From NCBI GenBank assembly GCA_963662175.1, contig OY759221.1, positions 30,502,045 through 30,566,044 of the forward strand: a stretch of DNA of 64,000 bases. Direction: 5' to 3'. Under the pieces are notes generated by a model. That model was not told where the DNA came from, ran no database searches, and saw only the letters and a program-made list of their open reading frames with translations. The translations under genes and the position numbers were made by a program. Shown here in pieces: positions 42,836 to 53,708 of the stretch. The number at the start of each line of letters is the position of its first letter. Positions within the stretch are counted from its first letter, which is position 1. Source of the stretch: Aradus depressus. Its lineage: Eukaryota > Arthropoda > Insecta > Hemiptera > Aradidae.

Positions 42836-43420
42836 GTCCTCTTTCTTCTTCTTCTTCCTGCGGCCTTATGGTCCTGAAAGACGTAATCCTCCTCCATTTG
42901 TCTCTATCTAAAGCCTTTTCCATCCATCCTCTGATTCCATCCATCCTCGCAGATCCGCTTCGACGTCGTCCAGCCACAGAATCTAGGTCTTCCTCTTCTC
43001 CTGGCACCACCTGGCCTACCGTAGAGGGCCTGTTTAGGGAGTCTTCCTCCTTCCATTCTCTCGTGGCCCAACCAACGTAATCTCGCCTGTTTGATCACGG
43101 ATACCAGGTCGGGATCCCCGTAGAGGTCTCTCAACTCTCTGTTCTTCCCGATATGCCGCCAGCCGTTCTCGAAAACAGGTACAGAAATCTTTCTGAGTAC
43201 CTTCCGTTCCCAAAGTAGCAGATTCCCTGCATTTTCTTTAGTCTACTTCCAAGTTTCATCAGTGTAAGTCACAATAGGGAAGACCATGATTTTATATACA
43301 TTAAGCTTGGCCCTCCTCGTTAAGGTGAGGAACTTGAGTATTCTTTGGACAGCAAATAGTCATCTGTTCCCTCCAGCAATGCGTGCTCTTATTTCGTGGC
43401 TAACGTCCTCCTTCATCGAT
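42836..43420 (-). pseudogene. LINE ORF2 C-terminal remnant
   Basis: The minus strand reads, across frameshifts, RARIAGGNRWLFAVQRILK, RRAKLNVYKIMVFPIVTYT, VLRKISVPVFENGWR, then ELRDLYGDPDLVSVIKQARL, RWLGHERMEGGRLPKQALYG and RRGRPRF. This is the post-RT and C-terminal region ('RWLGH..RM......K......G.RR.GRP..RW') of RTE/jockey-type LINEs. One in-frame stop near 43245 and frameshifts near 42960. A different family from 23545. Confidence 0.9.
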
Positions 43421-43794
43421 AGTAAAAAAAGAAAGTATATCGAAATATTATCGATATAACGATAATATCAATATATTATAGTGTATTGCGCTGATCCAGG
43501 ACATCATTAGTAAAATTTCATAATTATCAAGCATTACTTTGCAAAATGATGTTGAAATGCTAACTGTAAGTTGAGTTTTGATGTCGTAACATCACGTTTT
43601 TCTTAGGGCTTCTTATGTCTCACCACAAGACGTACACTTTAATCTGATGCCAAATATGAACTACGTTCCTGAGGCATGATTGGGAACAGTCAGTTTGCAC
43701 TCCCGTTAAGGCTTCCAGCCTGTAGACACTCAGTAAGTTGACTAACAATCAGCTATCTGTCACTCCAATATACTTCGCCAGCTTTAAGATGTAT
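43421..43794. other. Unassigned DNA
   Basis: Short AT palindromic runs ('tatcgatataacgata'); nothing else. Confidence 0.5.
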
Positions 43795-44010
43795 AGAAGA
43801 AGTTATGTAATCGGTGAGAAATTCAATGTTAATTTTTCTCTGGAATTTCTTTCTTGGAAGGGAAAAGGCCCCCTCAAGAACCCTAAAGACTGCCGATGTA
43901 AAGAATATATCTACAAAAAATTTAATATGAGGATTCAGAAAGATTGATATTGGAGGGAGAGCTAAAACTTAAATGATTTATTAAGGTGATTCATCTACAA
44001 ATTGTTTTTT
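43795..44010 (+). repeat. Rep-A, internally deleted
   Basis: Starts 'agaagttatgtaatcggtga' and 'attcaatgttaatttt', jumps to 'gactgccgatgtaaag', 'aatatgaggattcag' and ends 'ggtgattcatctaca'. Both ends kept, middle lost. Confidence 0.7.
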
Positions 44011-45060
44011 TTTAATTTACAAAGAGATATTTACAACTGTATAAAAATATATACAACACAATATATACAATAGAATAAAAAAATGTCTAGAAGTACTGAG
44101 ACCATATGATTTCTGTAGGATTCAATACCTACAGAATTTGAGAACTGAGTACAGATGGCGCTATCCAATAGCGCCATTTCTTACCGCGAAAGCAGTAGAT
44201 TTTAAATTCAAAAACTTACATAAGATCAAATTCTTTACCCCCCTCCCATATAGTAAGAATTAGTAATATTAAGCTTACACCCCCTTATAATTTATGAATG
44301 ACCCCTTACAACAGTGAAAAGTACACAATTAACAAATTAGTAGCTGTAGGAAAAGTGTCTTCGTTCATAATATGAGGGGAGAAAACACCCAGAGGTGACT
44401 CCCTAAAACAATGAGTTACATCCACTCATCATTTAAGTAGTATGTCAAATTTTTTATGGAAAATTATGCTGCAAATAATTATGAGAAAAAAATCACGTTT
44501 CTACATATCGAAGTTTCTATTTATAGATTTCTTAAGCAGCTGTATCGATATGTGGAGGTCCGATTGTATGTATATCACTGATATTGTTAAATGAAGGTAC
44601 ATATCACCGAGGGATGCCAGCTTCCTGCGGTTCCTCTCATGGTCAGGACCAAAGAGACGCCCAGTGCCTGAACAGTGTATTGTTTGACGAGGTGACAACG
44701 TCCAGATGAGCTCTCTAGATTTCCGGTTGTCCTCGATCGGCTGATTCGTTCTGGAGTCTCTCCTTCGACCAGCCAGCTGTTCAGTTCTTCTTCATTACCC
44801 CAGGTCTACTTTCTCCCTACATTTGAAGTCTCATTGTCTCTTTGTGTTGTAGTCGGAGAATATCAGGATCATGTCTCTCAATTGTATCGTGGCATTTATT
44901 GCTTCTAGATCACTTTCATAAAATTCAAGTTTTGGAGTTGAAATTATTTTTTTCTTTTCTAAGTTACATACGTCAGCGCCTTGTTTGTTTACGATACGAT
45001 TTGAAATAGTACTTGCACTCTGAGTTTACAAATTTATTATTTAATATAAATAAGTTGAAA
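44011..45060. other. Unassigned DNA
   Basis: 44560-44830 is GC-richer and partly open on the minus strand (EELNSWLVEGETPERISRSR), which could be an old retroelement. No family assigned. Confidence 0.35.
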
Positions 45061-45064
45061 TGCA

Positions 45065-45630
45065 CATTTTTATATTCTTATAGCTACATTATAAGAAAGT
45101 ATTGTAATTGTGCGAAAATCCGAGATCGAGTTATATGAGCGCTCTATCTCCGAAACGATTGGAGCTATGAACTTGAAATTTGAGATGAAGATGTGACATT
45201 TGGTAACTTGTATCTAATTACATATTGGCCGAAATCGGATAAAAATTGAGATCACTTTATTTCAGGTCCTAAGTACTTTTTACACGTTACAAGCGGTATT
45301 TATGACCTAAACAAAAACCTCTACAAATATAAGTTATAGAGAAAATTGAAAGACACATTTTATTATCAAATACGATTTTTTACAGGTCGTCGGTTTGAGA
45401 GATACATGCCGAAAACCATATTGAAATGTCATTTTGAAAGCCATATTTGTAGACGTTTCCTTGATTTCCCCGAAAACGGTGAGTTCTATCGAAAAAATGA
45501 ATCTCACTAAAAATGTTCCTTATAAAATTTCCAATCGCTTATATGTCATTAGATTTGAGGTAGAACCAATACGACTAAAGTTATAAAGTCTTAAATAATG
45601 AAAAATAAATTTCCAAATAACTCTTTCATT
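45065..45630 (-). repeat. Rep-B copy
   Basis: Minus-oriented: 'cgaaacgattggagctatga', 'gatgaagatgtgacattt', 'cggtttgagagatacatgcc', 'gatttccccgaaaacggtg' and 'agatttgaggtagaac'. Long and fairly complete. Confidence 0.75.
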
Positions 45631-46101
45631 ATACAGACTAATGTCAATTTTTTTATTGCTCTTAAACGTACAGTACAACGTTCAGAAACACGACATATAT
45701 GAGGCATAAAATTCTTCGTTTACACGATAACAAGATGAAAACAGGTGTTACAGAGGTCTGGAGTCTGCAGACCGTAACGGAAGCATAGAGTCCACTTCCC
45801 CTCATGTCAGTATAACCACAATATGTAGTCAGGAAGGACATATTTGGCATAAGACTGACTAACTCTACCATCTGGACAAGGAACAAACGTTAGGCTACCC
45901 CATCAAAACACAAATCAGAGCAGGTCACCGTTAACATTACAGTTTTTGCTTTGTAACCATTATTTATTTCAATGATTTTCGGATCCTCAGAGTCGGTTTG
46001 AAAACATTCCAAGTCAATACACAGAGTTGAATAACTGTCTATGAGAAGCTAGGTTAAGAATTCTAATTGGTCATGACAGAAACTCAAATCTTGTAATAAG
46101 G
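45631..46101. other. Unassigned DNA
   Basis: Nothing recognised. Confidence 0.45.
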
Positions 46102-46320
46102 GCCGGCAACTCAGAGGTAGTGTGCTTGTCTACTGAGCTCAAGATCGCGGGTTCAAAACCCTGCAGTGACCCCTGGGCTTTTTGGGTCAGGTACTACTCT
46201 AACTAAACCTGGCAAAGTTTAGGATTCCCACAGAAGAGTCGGACTCTTGCGAAAGAGCATTCTGGTAGTGGGCGATATGAACTCGTATAACTCCGGTTTT
46301 GAGTCAAAATAACTAACTAA
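46102..46320 (+). mobile_element. SINE1, internally deleted
   Basis: Head 'gggccggcaactcagagg', B box 'gcgggttcaaaaccc', then a jump to 'gtcaggtactactctaac', 'aagtttaggattccc' and 'tagtgggcgatatga'. About 120 bp of body is missing. Confidence 0.85.
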
Positions 46321-46469
46321 CAACTTTTACTTTTTCAGTATAGTTAAATCAAATATTCGATGTTAAGTCATCATTACATTAGGGAATTGAAAAGTATAAT
46401 AGGTAATAAGTTCCATTTTTACTAGTACTTTACGTTACGTTTGTTTATGTATCTAATATTTTGTTTATG

Positions 46470-46550
46470 TAACTATCTTAATGTATACATTTTTATGATG
46501 TATCCTATTACCATGCTATGGTAAGATGGAATAAATGTTATTATTAAGTC
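46470..46550 (+). repeat. Family F 3' end copy
   Basis: 'tatcttaatgtatacattt', 'tgatgtatcctattaccatg', 'ggaataaatgttatt'. Same ending as 14480. Confidence 0.6.
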
Positions 46551-46779
46551 AATGACTAGAAATACTCCAAAAAATAATAAACAATAATAATAATAAATAT
46601 TGGATAGTTGAAGTTTTGAAAATGCCTGACGATGAAAAAGGTTAACAGCTTAACAAAATAAAAGAGACCGAACGACATTCAATATTCGATGTTGAGATTT
46701 CATCATAATTTCACGTTTTCAATTTAGAAATGGTATCTAAACAAAATGACATGTGACTACGATTTTAACATGACAAAAG

Positions 46780-47460
46780 TTTGTGCAAAGATGGTTCCAA
46801 GGAATGTTGTATTGACATTCTGGAGCAACTTGACGCAGATCCAAACTTGTTTTAAAAATTAATCACTTGTGACGAAACCTGAATCTTCCAGTATGATCCT
46901 GAGGCCAAAAGTCAATCTATGCACTGGAAAACACAGTCATCACCAAGAATGAAAAGAGCTCATCAAAGCAAGTCAAAATTCAAAGCCATGCTCATTGTGT
47001 TTTTCTATATCAAGGGTGTAATTTTGAAAGAATGGGTTCCAGAAGGCACAAAAGTTAACCAGCATTATTATAAGGAAGTTTTGATAATGCTGAGAGAAAT
47101 ATTCAGAAAAAAAATGGCCAAAACTGTGGAAAAATATTTCCATTCTTCACCAGGACAATGCGCCTGCTTCACAGCACTTTCTGTGAAGACATTTTTGGCC
47201 GAAAAGAACATTACTACACTTTAACATCCTCCATATTCGCCCGATTTAGCACCGTGCGACTTTTATCTTTTCCCAAAAGTTAAATCAGTATTTAAGGCGA
47301 CACGTTTTGAGTCAGTTGATAGTCAAACAGCTGACAGAAATTAATTGTCTCCATGCTTTTGACCAGTGGAAAACAAGACTGCAGCGATGTATTAGTGCAA
47401 ATGAGGAGAATATTGAAGAAGACAGTAAAATTGTAATACATATAAATAAAGTTGAGTTAT
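46780..47460 (+). pseudogene. mariner-type transposase remnant
   Basis: Tc1/mariner superfamily, DD34D type. Recognisable in order: VCAKMVPR near 46780, the first catalytic block TCDET at about 46867, MHWKTQSSPRMKRAHQ, KVNQHYYKEVLIMLRE, the second block HQDNAPAS near 47147 (reached by a frameshift), FLAEKNITTL, a stop, then HPPYSPDLAPCDFYLFPKVK with the third Asp. The N-terminal DNA-binding region is deleted, with at least two frameshifts and several stops. No terminal repeats found. Inactive. Confidence 0.92.
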
Positions 47461-47833
47461 TTAATCAGTCTCGTTATTTAATAGACGTACCTACCTCGTA
47501 TATAGGTACTGATTCTTTTTTTACAATTAAAAATATAAAAAAAAATCTTCATAATTTTCTTTTAGACTAAGAAGACTCAACTATATCCTTGTTTTAATAA
47601 ATGGAATATTATGAATCTAAAAAATATACTAACCAACTAGTGTAAGAGTGAAGTTAAATATAAAATGTTTCATGTTTGAATATTTCAGTCTAGAAGACTG
47701 GAGAGTTCGTGACTGAACGTTGATGAAGCGAGGAAAGTGATGGTGAAAGGTCGGGAACTCCCTGGGGCCGATACGACTGAACTCTTCCCCAGCTCTCTGC
47801 AGCTAACATTCTTTACTTATATCATGTAAGCTA

Positions 47834-47835
<2 letters not shown>

Positions 47836-47902
<67 letters not shown>
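47836..47902. repeat. Compound (TA)n(AAT)n microsatellite
   Basis: About 18 TA units (47836-47871) followed directly by about ten AAT units (47871-47902). Compound simple repeat. Confidence 0.95.
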
Positions 47903-47919
47903 CATAGATGCAGAAAAAA

Positions 47920-48245
47920 ATTGGTCAGAGAATCTCCGGCAATGTACTTTCCCAGAACAAATGAATCAAGTAACTTTTCGTTCTCCTTCCAAAACCAATT
48001 CAATATCAGAGGCTTCTGAATCCTCGCATTAAATTATGTATCGATACATTCATTACATTGGCAGATAATGAGAGTTTTCCCTCCCTCCCCTGATCAGCCT
48101 TTTCCCTTTGGCCGATTCCACTGAAAATTAATACATGTCTTAAGGAGTAATTTTTAATTATATTTTGTATTTATACATTCATTACAACGACTGTTCATGG
48201 AGTTTTTGAGTTAAGCATCTTCCTTAATCCCTTATTACATTAAAT
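47920..48245 (-). repeat. Rep-A copy
   Basis: 'gtcagagaatctccggcaat', 'gtactttcccagaac', 'caaaaccaattcaatatc', 'ccctgatcagccttttccc' and 'gaaaattaatacatgtct'. Confidence 0.75.
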
Positions 48246-48265
48246 ATAACATTGGATTAGGATAT

Positions 48266-48405
48266 ATATACAGGGTGTTCTATCTTACGATGTGACAAAC
48301 TTCAGGAATCAATTCTACACCTCATTTGGAACAAAAAATACTCTATTGACATTATTCTGAAATCGCTTCGTTTTTTAGTTATTTCAATTTTTTCTTTTTT
48401 TTTTA
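48266..48405. repeat. Repeat starting ACAGGGTGTT
   Basis: 'tacagggtgttctatctta' followed by 'gacaaacttcaggaatc' is a start motif of a repeat type common in arthropods. Only one end is visible; no inverted partner found in 500 bp. Confidence 0.4.
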
Positions 48406-48692
48406 TTATCGTATTTTTTTACTTAAAAGTAAACATAACTCCAGTTCTATTTGTGCTACAGAAGATCTAAGGGTACCATTGAAAAGTAGACAAAATTTTC
48501 TTTAGATAGTTGTGTCACCATATTAAGTTGACCTCATCTGGTTGTGACTTCTGGGGCACAAATCTAAAATTTAATACTTCACAAAGTTTTATTAAAATTT
48601 TCACCTGCATTTTTTTTATATCCTTAAAATATACGATAATAAAAAATAAATAAAAAAGTGAACTAGAAAACGAAGCTATATATATACAAAAA

Positions 48693-49380
48693 GTCAACGG
48701 TGAAACACCAGCAATGTACTTCCCAAACAAATTAATCAATTAACTTTTCGCTCCCCCTCCAAAACCAGTCGATCGTTTGCTCTAATAATCCATAGTTGAC
48801 TTATATAGGGGTTCCTCAATCCTCATACTAAATTTTGTGTCGGTAAATATTACGTCGGAGCTATTAAGGATTTTGAGTTGAGCCCCCTCCCCTGAACCAC
48901 CGTTTTCTTCGGCCGATTTCGGTGAAATTTAACAGGTATTGTCTACATGACATTTTGACTTTAAATATGAAATTTTTGAATGGATTAGAGGGGGAGACTT
49001 AATAACAAATACAACGAAAAAAACTGCCGATAGAATGAATGTATCGATATGCAATTTTATAAGTGCAAGGACTACACATATAGATTTTCAGCCAAATCGG
49101 CAAAAGAGAATAGATGGATTAGGGTAAAGGCCTCGCTCGAATTCAAAACCACGGGACGACATTTATTAATTTTCAGTGAAAACGGCAATAGGGAAGGGGC
49201 TCAATTCAAAAACCCTAATAACTACCGATGTAATGAATTTATCGACACAAAATTTAGTATGAGAAGCCCCTATGTAAGTCAAGTATTGAATATTAGCGCA
49301 AACGGTCGACTGCTTTTGGGGAGAATCGAAAAGTTATTTGTTTAATTCGTTCTGGGGAAGTACATTGCCGACAACTTTTT
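48693..49380. mobile_element. Rep-A complete palindromic element
   Basis: Left arm 48693-48975 (minus): 'gtcaacggtgaaacaccagc', 'gtacttcccaaac', 'aaccagtcgatcg'. Right arm 48995-49380 (plus): 'ctgccgatagaatgaatg', 'cggtcgactgcttttgg', 'ttctggggaagtacattgcc'. Both outer ends are the Rep-A terminus, so this is a whole foldback unit of about 690 bp. Confidence 0.7.
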
Positions 49381-49707
49381 TATAGCTGGGGAAATAAAAA
49401 AAAAATAAGGGTGTGGGGTTGGTAAATATTTATCTAAATAATTAACGGTTGACATAGTGACAGTAAGTATGGAGAAATAGTAGGCAAGATAACTATCATA
49501 TCATATGGGGATAAGCTAGTCACTGTCAATGATGTATAGCTTCAGCATGACATTAGTTTAATTTATTCTTACAACACATCATACTAAGTTATTAACTAGA
49601 GGTTAAAATAAATTAACTATAATCCGTGCCAACTAACTTTCTTCATTCCGAGGCTATACACCAACCCCTTAGACATACAAAACAGCACACAAACCGCAGA
49701 AGATGAA
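49381..49707. other. Unassigned DNA
   Basis: Contains 'gacatagtgacagtaag' and 'tagtcactgtcaatg' in loose inverted order; otherwise nothing. Confidence 0.45.
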
Positions 49708-50095
49708 ATGAAAAATAATCATTATTCTGAGACATACATCCTCTAAGAATAATAACATAAAAAATAAACAAAAGAATATAAGTATCATCCAACTGAGACA
49801 GAATAAAGTAATAAAGAAAAGAGGTCGTTAGGTATTAACTAGAAACATTAAATGTTAATGATAGGCAGTGATTAAAAATCTCCAGAACTGTATGTGTTTC
49901 CTAGTCAGCCAACGTTTTATTGATGCCCTTGTGATGCTCTCTGAGGTCCCGCAGAAGGGTTCCGGTCCTATAGGTTCTCTGTCAGTTCCTGACCTGGCTA
50001 GTTGATCAGCCGTTTCTTTGTCCTCAATTCTCTGATATCCTGGCACCCATTTCAACTCATTAGACACAGTTTAAAGGCACTCCAAGACGACTTTA
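49708..50095 (-). pseudogene. LINE RNase H domain end plus 3' UTR
   Basis: The minus-strand frame ends near 49857 and reads ELKWVPGYQRIEDKETADQL, then GPEPFCGTSESITRASIKRW and LTRKHIQFWR. This is the end of the RNase H domain with 'W.PGH..I..NE.AD.LA' (His replaced by Tyr, catalytic Asp retained) as found in I-clade LINEs. The UTR (49708-49857) matches the tail of the 33991 copy ('ctctaagaataataacat' on plus). A stop interrupts the frame near 50068. Confidence 0.88.
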
Positions 50096-50519
50096 GAATC
50101 TATAATATGCTTAATAATAAAAAAACGGTATAAAAAAACTATATAAAAAAGTCCAAGTTTTCTGAGTTGCAAAAATGAAACGGAGCTGACGGTATATTGG
50201 TGAAATTAAATTACCAAAGGCATTTGGTGAAATTTTTCATACAGTGTGAATTTTGGAGCAAGAGTATTTCTAAGTCTAGTAAATCCCTAAGTAAATAATA
50301 CATACTATACTCATTTATTAATACTGGAAGACATCCTTGCAACATGAGCCCACTTCTGTTTATGTATGTAATTTGTTTTGTATATTTGTATATATAAGGT
50401 ATATAATTTGCGGCTCTGCATTGGTGATAAATGCACAACAGTAAATCAATACAACTTTATGCGTATTAATTACTTTTAAATTTATCAATTTACTATTCCA
50501 TAATGTTGAAATATCTGTT
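50096..50519. other. Unassigned AT-rich DNA
   Basis: Nothing recognised. Confidence 0.5.
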
Positions 50520-50700
50520 TTTTTATCTGGGAGGTGAAAAAGCCTTAAACACGCAGTTCTTCGGATGGGACGTTAAGCGTTGGTCCTGAGTCTGCACGAT
50601 GTCAGGTAGTCGTTAAATATCTCTACCCTAGGTGAATAAACCCGGGTAAACGAAATTTGAGACTCCCAGAGAAGAGTCGGCTCATGTCCACCACTAACTA
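50520..50700 (+). mobile_element. SINE1 middle fragment
   Basis: 'tatctgggaggtgaaaaag', 'ttcttcggatgggacgttaag', 'tgcacgatgtcaggta', 'taccctaggtgaataaac' and 'ggctcatgtccacca'. Head and 3' end absent. Confidence 0.85.
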
Positions 50701-51119
50701 TACTAGTAAACAGGCAATCAAAATTAATCAAGAAACACAAATTGATTTGGACATAGGGAGTTTCAGGTGCTGACAAAGTCAAAGACAATCCAATGCAAAA
50801 TGTAACCGAGGCAGGTGACCCCAAGTCCTGGCAATTAAACAACTCTCCCCGCTCTGTGTCCTGGACAGACGTTCTGACCCTCTTGGGCACAAAGACATAG
50901 TTTCCAATGTCAGACATGACACTTTCTAACCTGGATTGAACACCTTTGAATTAATTATTAATTAGTTCACTTCAACCATCGCCAAACAACATTAAGTTAA
51001 AGCTCTTCTAAATATAGACACTTTCTTTGTTTCTTAGATCGAAGATCATAACATAGGCGAGTGAAACCTTGGTCCTGACTAGGAGGAACGAAGTCTGAGG
51101 AAGTTATTCAGGAGAAATA
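50701..51119. other. Unassigned DNA
   Basis: Partly open on the minus strand at 50700-50900 but without family match. Confidence 0.4.
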
Positions 51120-51320
51120 GATAAACTGCTGATGGGGGTTAATGGAGGATACGGTTCAACAACTGAGGGACATGTAGAAGAGCCAGGAATTGGTGACCTT
51201 TGTGAAGCAGGGTACTGAAGAGAATACTGGTGGGAAGCCCGGGGAGACGAAGAAGAGGACGTGAAGACCGTTGGCTGGAGGATGACCTCAGGACGATGGA
51301 GACAGCAGGTATATACTAAA
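51120..51320 (+). pseudogene. LINE C-terminal fragment
   Basis: The plus-strand frame reads VLKRILVGSPGRRRRGREDR then WLEDDLRTMETAG, the basic tail 'G.R.RGRP..RWLDDV..DL..M' of RTE/jockey-type LINE proteins. Upstream sequence is decayed. Confidence 0.75.
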
Positions 51321-51529
51321 GTTATATGAAAGTAGAAATATTCTTACGAACTGAATCATTTCATGTATTCATTCTCGTAGAATGTTCAGAAGAACATTCT
51401 ACATCTGTTTTCACACTATTTGGGCAGAATCCAATTTCAACATGAAGACAACTCACATTAACTCCAAATCCCAAAACACAAGAGAATCACATAAAAGCCA
51501 CATTTAGTATAAGAAAGCACTGTTGAGAG
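51321..51529. other. Unassigned DNA
   Basis: Contains the short palindrome 'agaatgttcagaagaacatt' at 51379-51398; nothing else. Confidence 0.5.
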
Positions 51530-51729
51530 CCATGGTGGCAGTGCGGGCTAGAGCGTAGGGCTTTGGTCGCATGGTTTCACCATAGTTTGCGGGTTCGAAT
51601 CCCGTCCGGGAGTGTTTTATTTCGTGGATAGAACTCCCTCCCGGGTCCATGGATGTCGTAAATAATTAGATAACACAGTGACATGGCTAATATGCATCGA
51701 ACATAAGGCCAAAAAAAAAAAAAAAAAAT
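51530..51729 (+). mobile_element. SINE2 copy
   Basis: Head 'catggtggcagtgcgggct', B box 'gcgggttcgaatcccg', body 'ctccctcccgggtccatgg', tail 'gacatggctaatatgcatc' and an A18-type end. Young-looking; same tail type as 10626. Confidence 0.93.
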
Positions 51730-51879
51730 TGTTGTTTTGGTTGTATATTTGAGCCAGTTTTCTTGGACAGATAATCCAACAAACATAGGGTTACTGTACT
51801 GCCGGATTACTGAATATTGAAAAAAAACTCATTAGTTAGATAAATCAACAGTAAATACTAACTATTAAAGCCATAACAC

Positions 51880-52000
51880 AGAAACTCTAAAAAGTGCCGA
51901 TATAATGAATTTATCAACGCAAACGGTCAAATTGGAGGGAGAGCAAACACTTAATTAATTAGTTCTTAAGAATTGCAGTTGATTTACCAACAAAGTTTTT
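51880..52000 (+). repeat. Rep-A fragment
   Basis: 'gtgccgatataatgaattta', 'caaacggtcaaattgg', 'gagagcaaacacttaatt', degenerate end 'gttgatttaccaacaaag'. Confidence 0.6.
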
Positions 52001-52470
52001 TTTTTAAAATAAACTATACTAACATTAAAATGTAATGATACATCTTTACTAGAAAGTGAGTGGATAAATAAAATGAGAGTATAAATCTAGATCTAGGAGA
52101 AATCCTCGTTATAGCAGAGAAACGTAGCCATCTAAGCAGATTTAGAAAAGAAGAGAAAGAGAGAAAGAAGAGAAAAAAGTAAATAAATATAAAAAAGTGA
52201 TTCTGGGAAAGTTGTTGAGTCTCAAGAGAAGAATGACAGCAGAAAACGGAGTGAAAAATAGAGAGTATAAGTCCATCGGGGCTAGAACTAGCACATGAGG
52301 ACAGGTTTAACTTATGTCTGCTTCGCATGAGCGTTAAAAAAATGCGAAGGGCAATTTCAACGTTTGGAAAAACAGTTGCAAGATTATCTCGAATCAAAAT
52401 TTCGTATGAGTGAACTGGGGTTTTGATGGAAATTTCGATTTAACATAAGTGTGAATCCATTTTCGATTTT
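52001..52470. other. Unassigned DNA
   Basis: Purine-rich on the plus strand at 52140-52180; nothing recognised. Confidence 0.45.
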
Positions 52471-52543
52471 TACGGGGGCCCTTCATCGACGGGGGCCCCA
52501 GGCCATGGCCTAGTCCGGCCTATTGGGTAATCCAGCACTGCTA
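52471..52543 (-). mobile_element. hAT-like terminal fragment
   Basis: The minus strand begins CAGTGCTGGATTACCC, then 'ggccatggcctggggccccc'. This resembles hAT element termini (CAGTG..GGATT). The other end was not found. Confidence 0.5.
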
Positions 52544-52639
52544 AGAATATTCAAACGTACTTTAATTATAACTTGTATCCACCAGTCATTTCTATTTATA
52601 TATTTTTTTTATTCTAAGCCCACCTTTGGCATTTCAGCC

Positions 52640-52740
52640 ATGCGATGTCCAGTTTGAAGTATGAGAGAGAGGAAAGGAGAGTAATCTGTATAAAAATAGT
52701 TGGTATAATAAAGTTATAGTTATGTTAAGACCGCATCACA
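52640..52740 (+). mobile_element. Rep-D right half
   Basis: 'gaggaaaggagagtaatctg', 'aaaatagttggtataataaa' and 'agaccgcatcaca' match the Rep-D right arm. Confidence 0.6.
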
Positions 52741-52987
52741 CATATTCTTTTTGCATTATTATATTATAATCTGATCTGTTACACCACAAAGAAATGAGGC
52801 CGTGAGAGAAATATAATAAACCAAAAAGAAACGCAAGAACAGATGGGAAGAGACATTGGGAATAGGACCGATATTTGTTGTGTAAGTGTTAGTTACGTAA
52901 GTGGAGGAATGATGCGAGGAAATCTGCTATGAGCTTCTGCAAAATGAGCGCTTCATTGCTTAGCCTTAGTCCGCATCGTTTGAAGCA
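52741..52987. other. Unassigned DNA
   Basis: Nothing recognised. Confidence 0.5.
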
Positions 52988-53293
52988 TAACAGTCGTCGG
53001 TGATTCACCGGCAATGTACTTCCCCAACACGAATTAATCAATTAAGTTTTCGCTCTCTCTTCAAAACTAATAAACCTTACTTACGAATCCTCATATTGAA
53101 TTTAGTATCGATACATTACATCTACAGATATTACAATTGCGTTAAGCCCCTCTATTCCCCTCCTTCCCATTGTCCGATTTGGCTGAAAATCAATATGGGG
53201 GTACATTCATTCTATAGAGAGTTATCTTTAACACTCACAGGTTTTTATTTTACGCTATACGAAGAATATGGGAAGTTATAATCAATCAAAAAT

Positions 53294-53365
53294 GTGTTTC
53301 GCACTTTTCTTACCTCTAGGTTCCAAATATATTTAGAACCTAGAGGTAAGAAAAGTGCGAAACAC
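53294..53365. repeat. Perfect 30-bp-arm inverted repeat
   Basis: Arms 53294-53323 and 53336-53365 ('gtgtttcgcacttttctt' ...) are identical when reversed, with a 12-nt spacer. Part of the Rep-A centre. Confidence 0.97.
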
Positions 53366-53436
53366 ACACAACAGACAGATAGACATTTTTTTTTTTCATA
53401 TATGAAAAAAAAAATGTCTATCTGTCTGTTGTGTGT
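53364..53436. repeat. Second perfect inverted repeat, back to back
   Basis: Arms 53364-53385 and 53415-53436 ('acacacaacagacagataga' ...) are exact, then T11 and A10 runs around 'catatatg'. It overlaps the previous repeat by two bases, so the two hairpins alternate. Confidence 0.97.
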
Positions 53437-53708
53437 CTGTGAACACGATAACTCCCGATAGAATGAATGTATCGACACGAAATTATACATGTGAATCCAG
53501 AATCCTCTAAGGACGACACCTAATATTTTTCAGCCGAATCGACCAAAGGGAAGAGGAGGATTTAGGGGGGGCTTAACATAAAAACTATAATGACTGCCGA
53601 TAGAATAAATCTATCAACACGAAATAGTATATGTGAATCCAGAACCCTCCAACGACGACAACTATGAAAACTGACATTATTGCAGAGATATTGTGAAATA
53701 ATTCAAAT

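Noticed and set aside
46780..47460. Possibly active mariner
   Set aside because: Frameshifts, stops and a missing N-terminal region, and no terminal inverted repeats found; called a pseudogene.
48266..48405. ACAGGGTGTT repeat as partner of the 55975 palindrome
   Set aside because: Only the first seven bases after the A agree; the following sequence is unrelated.
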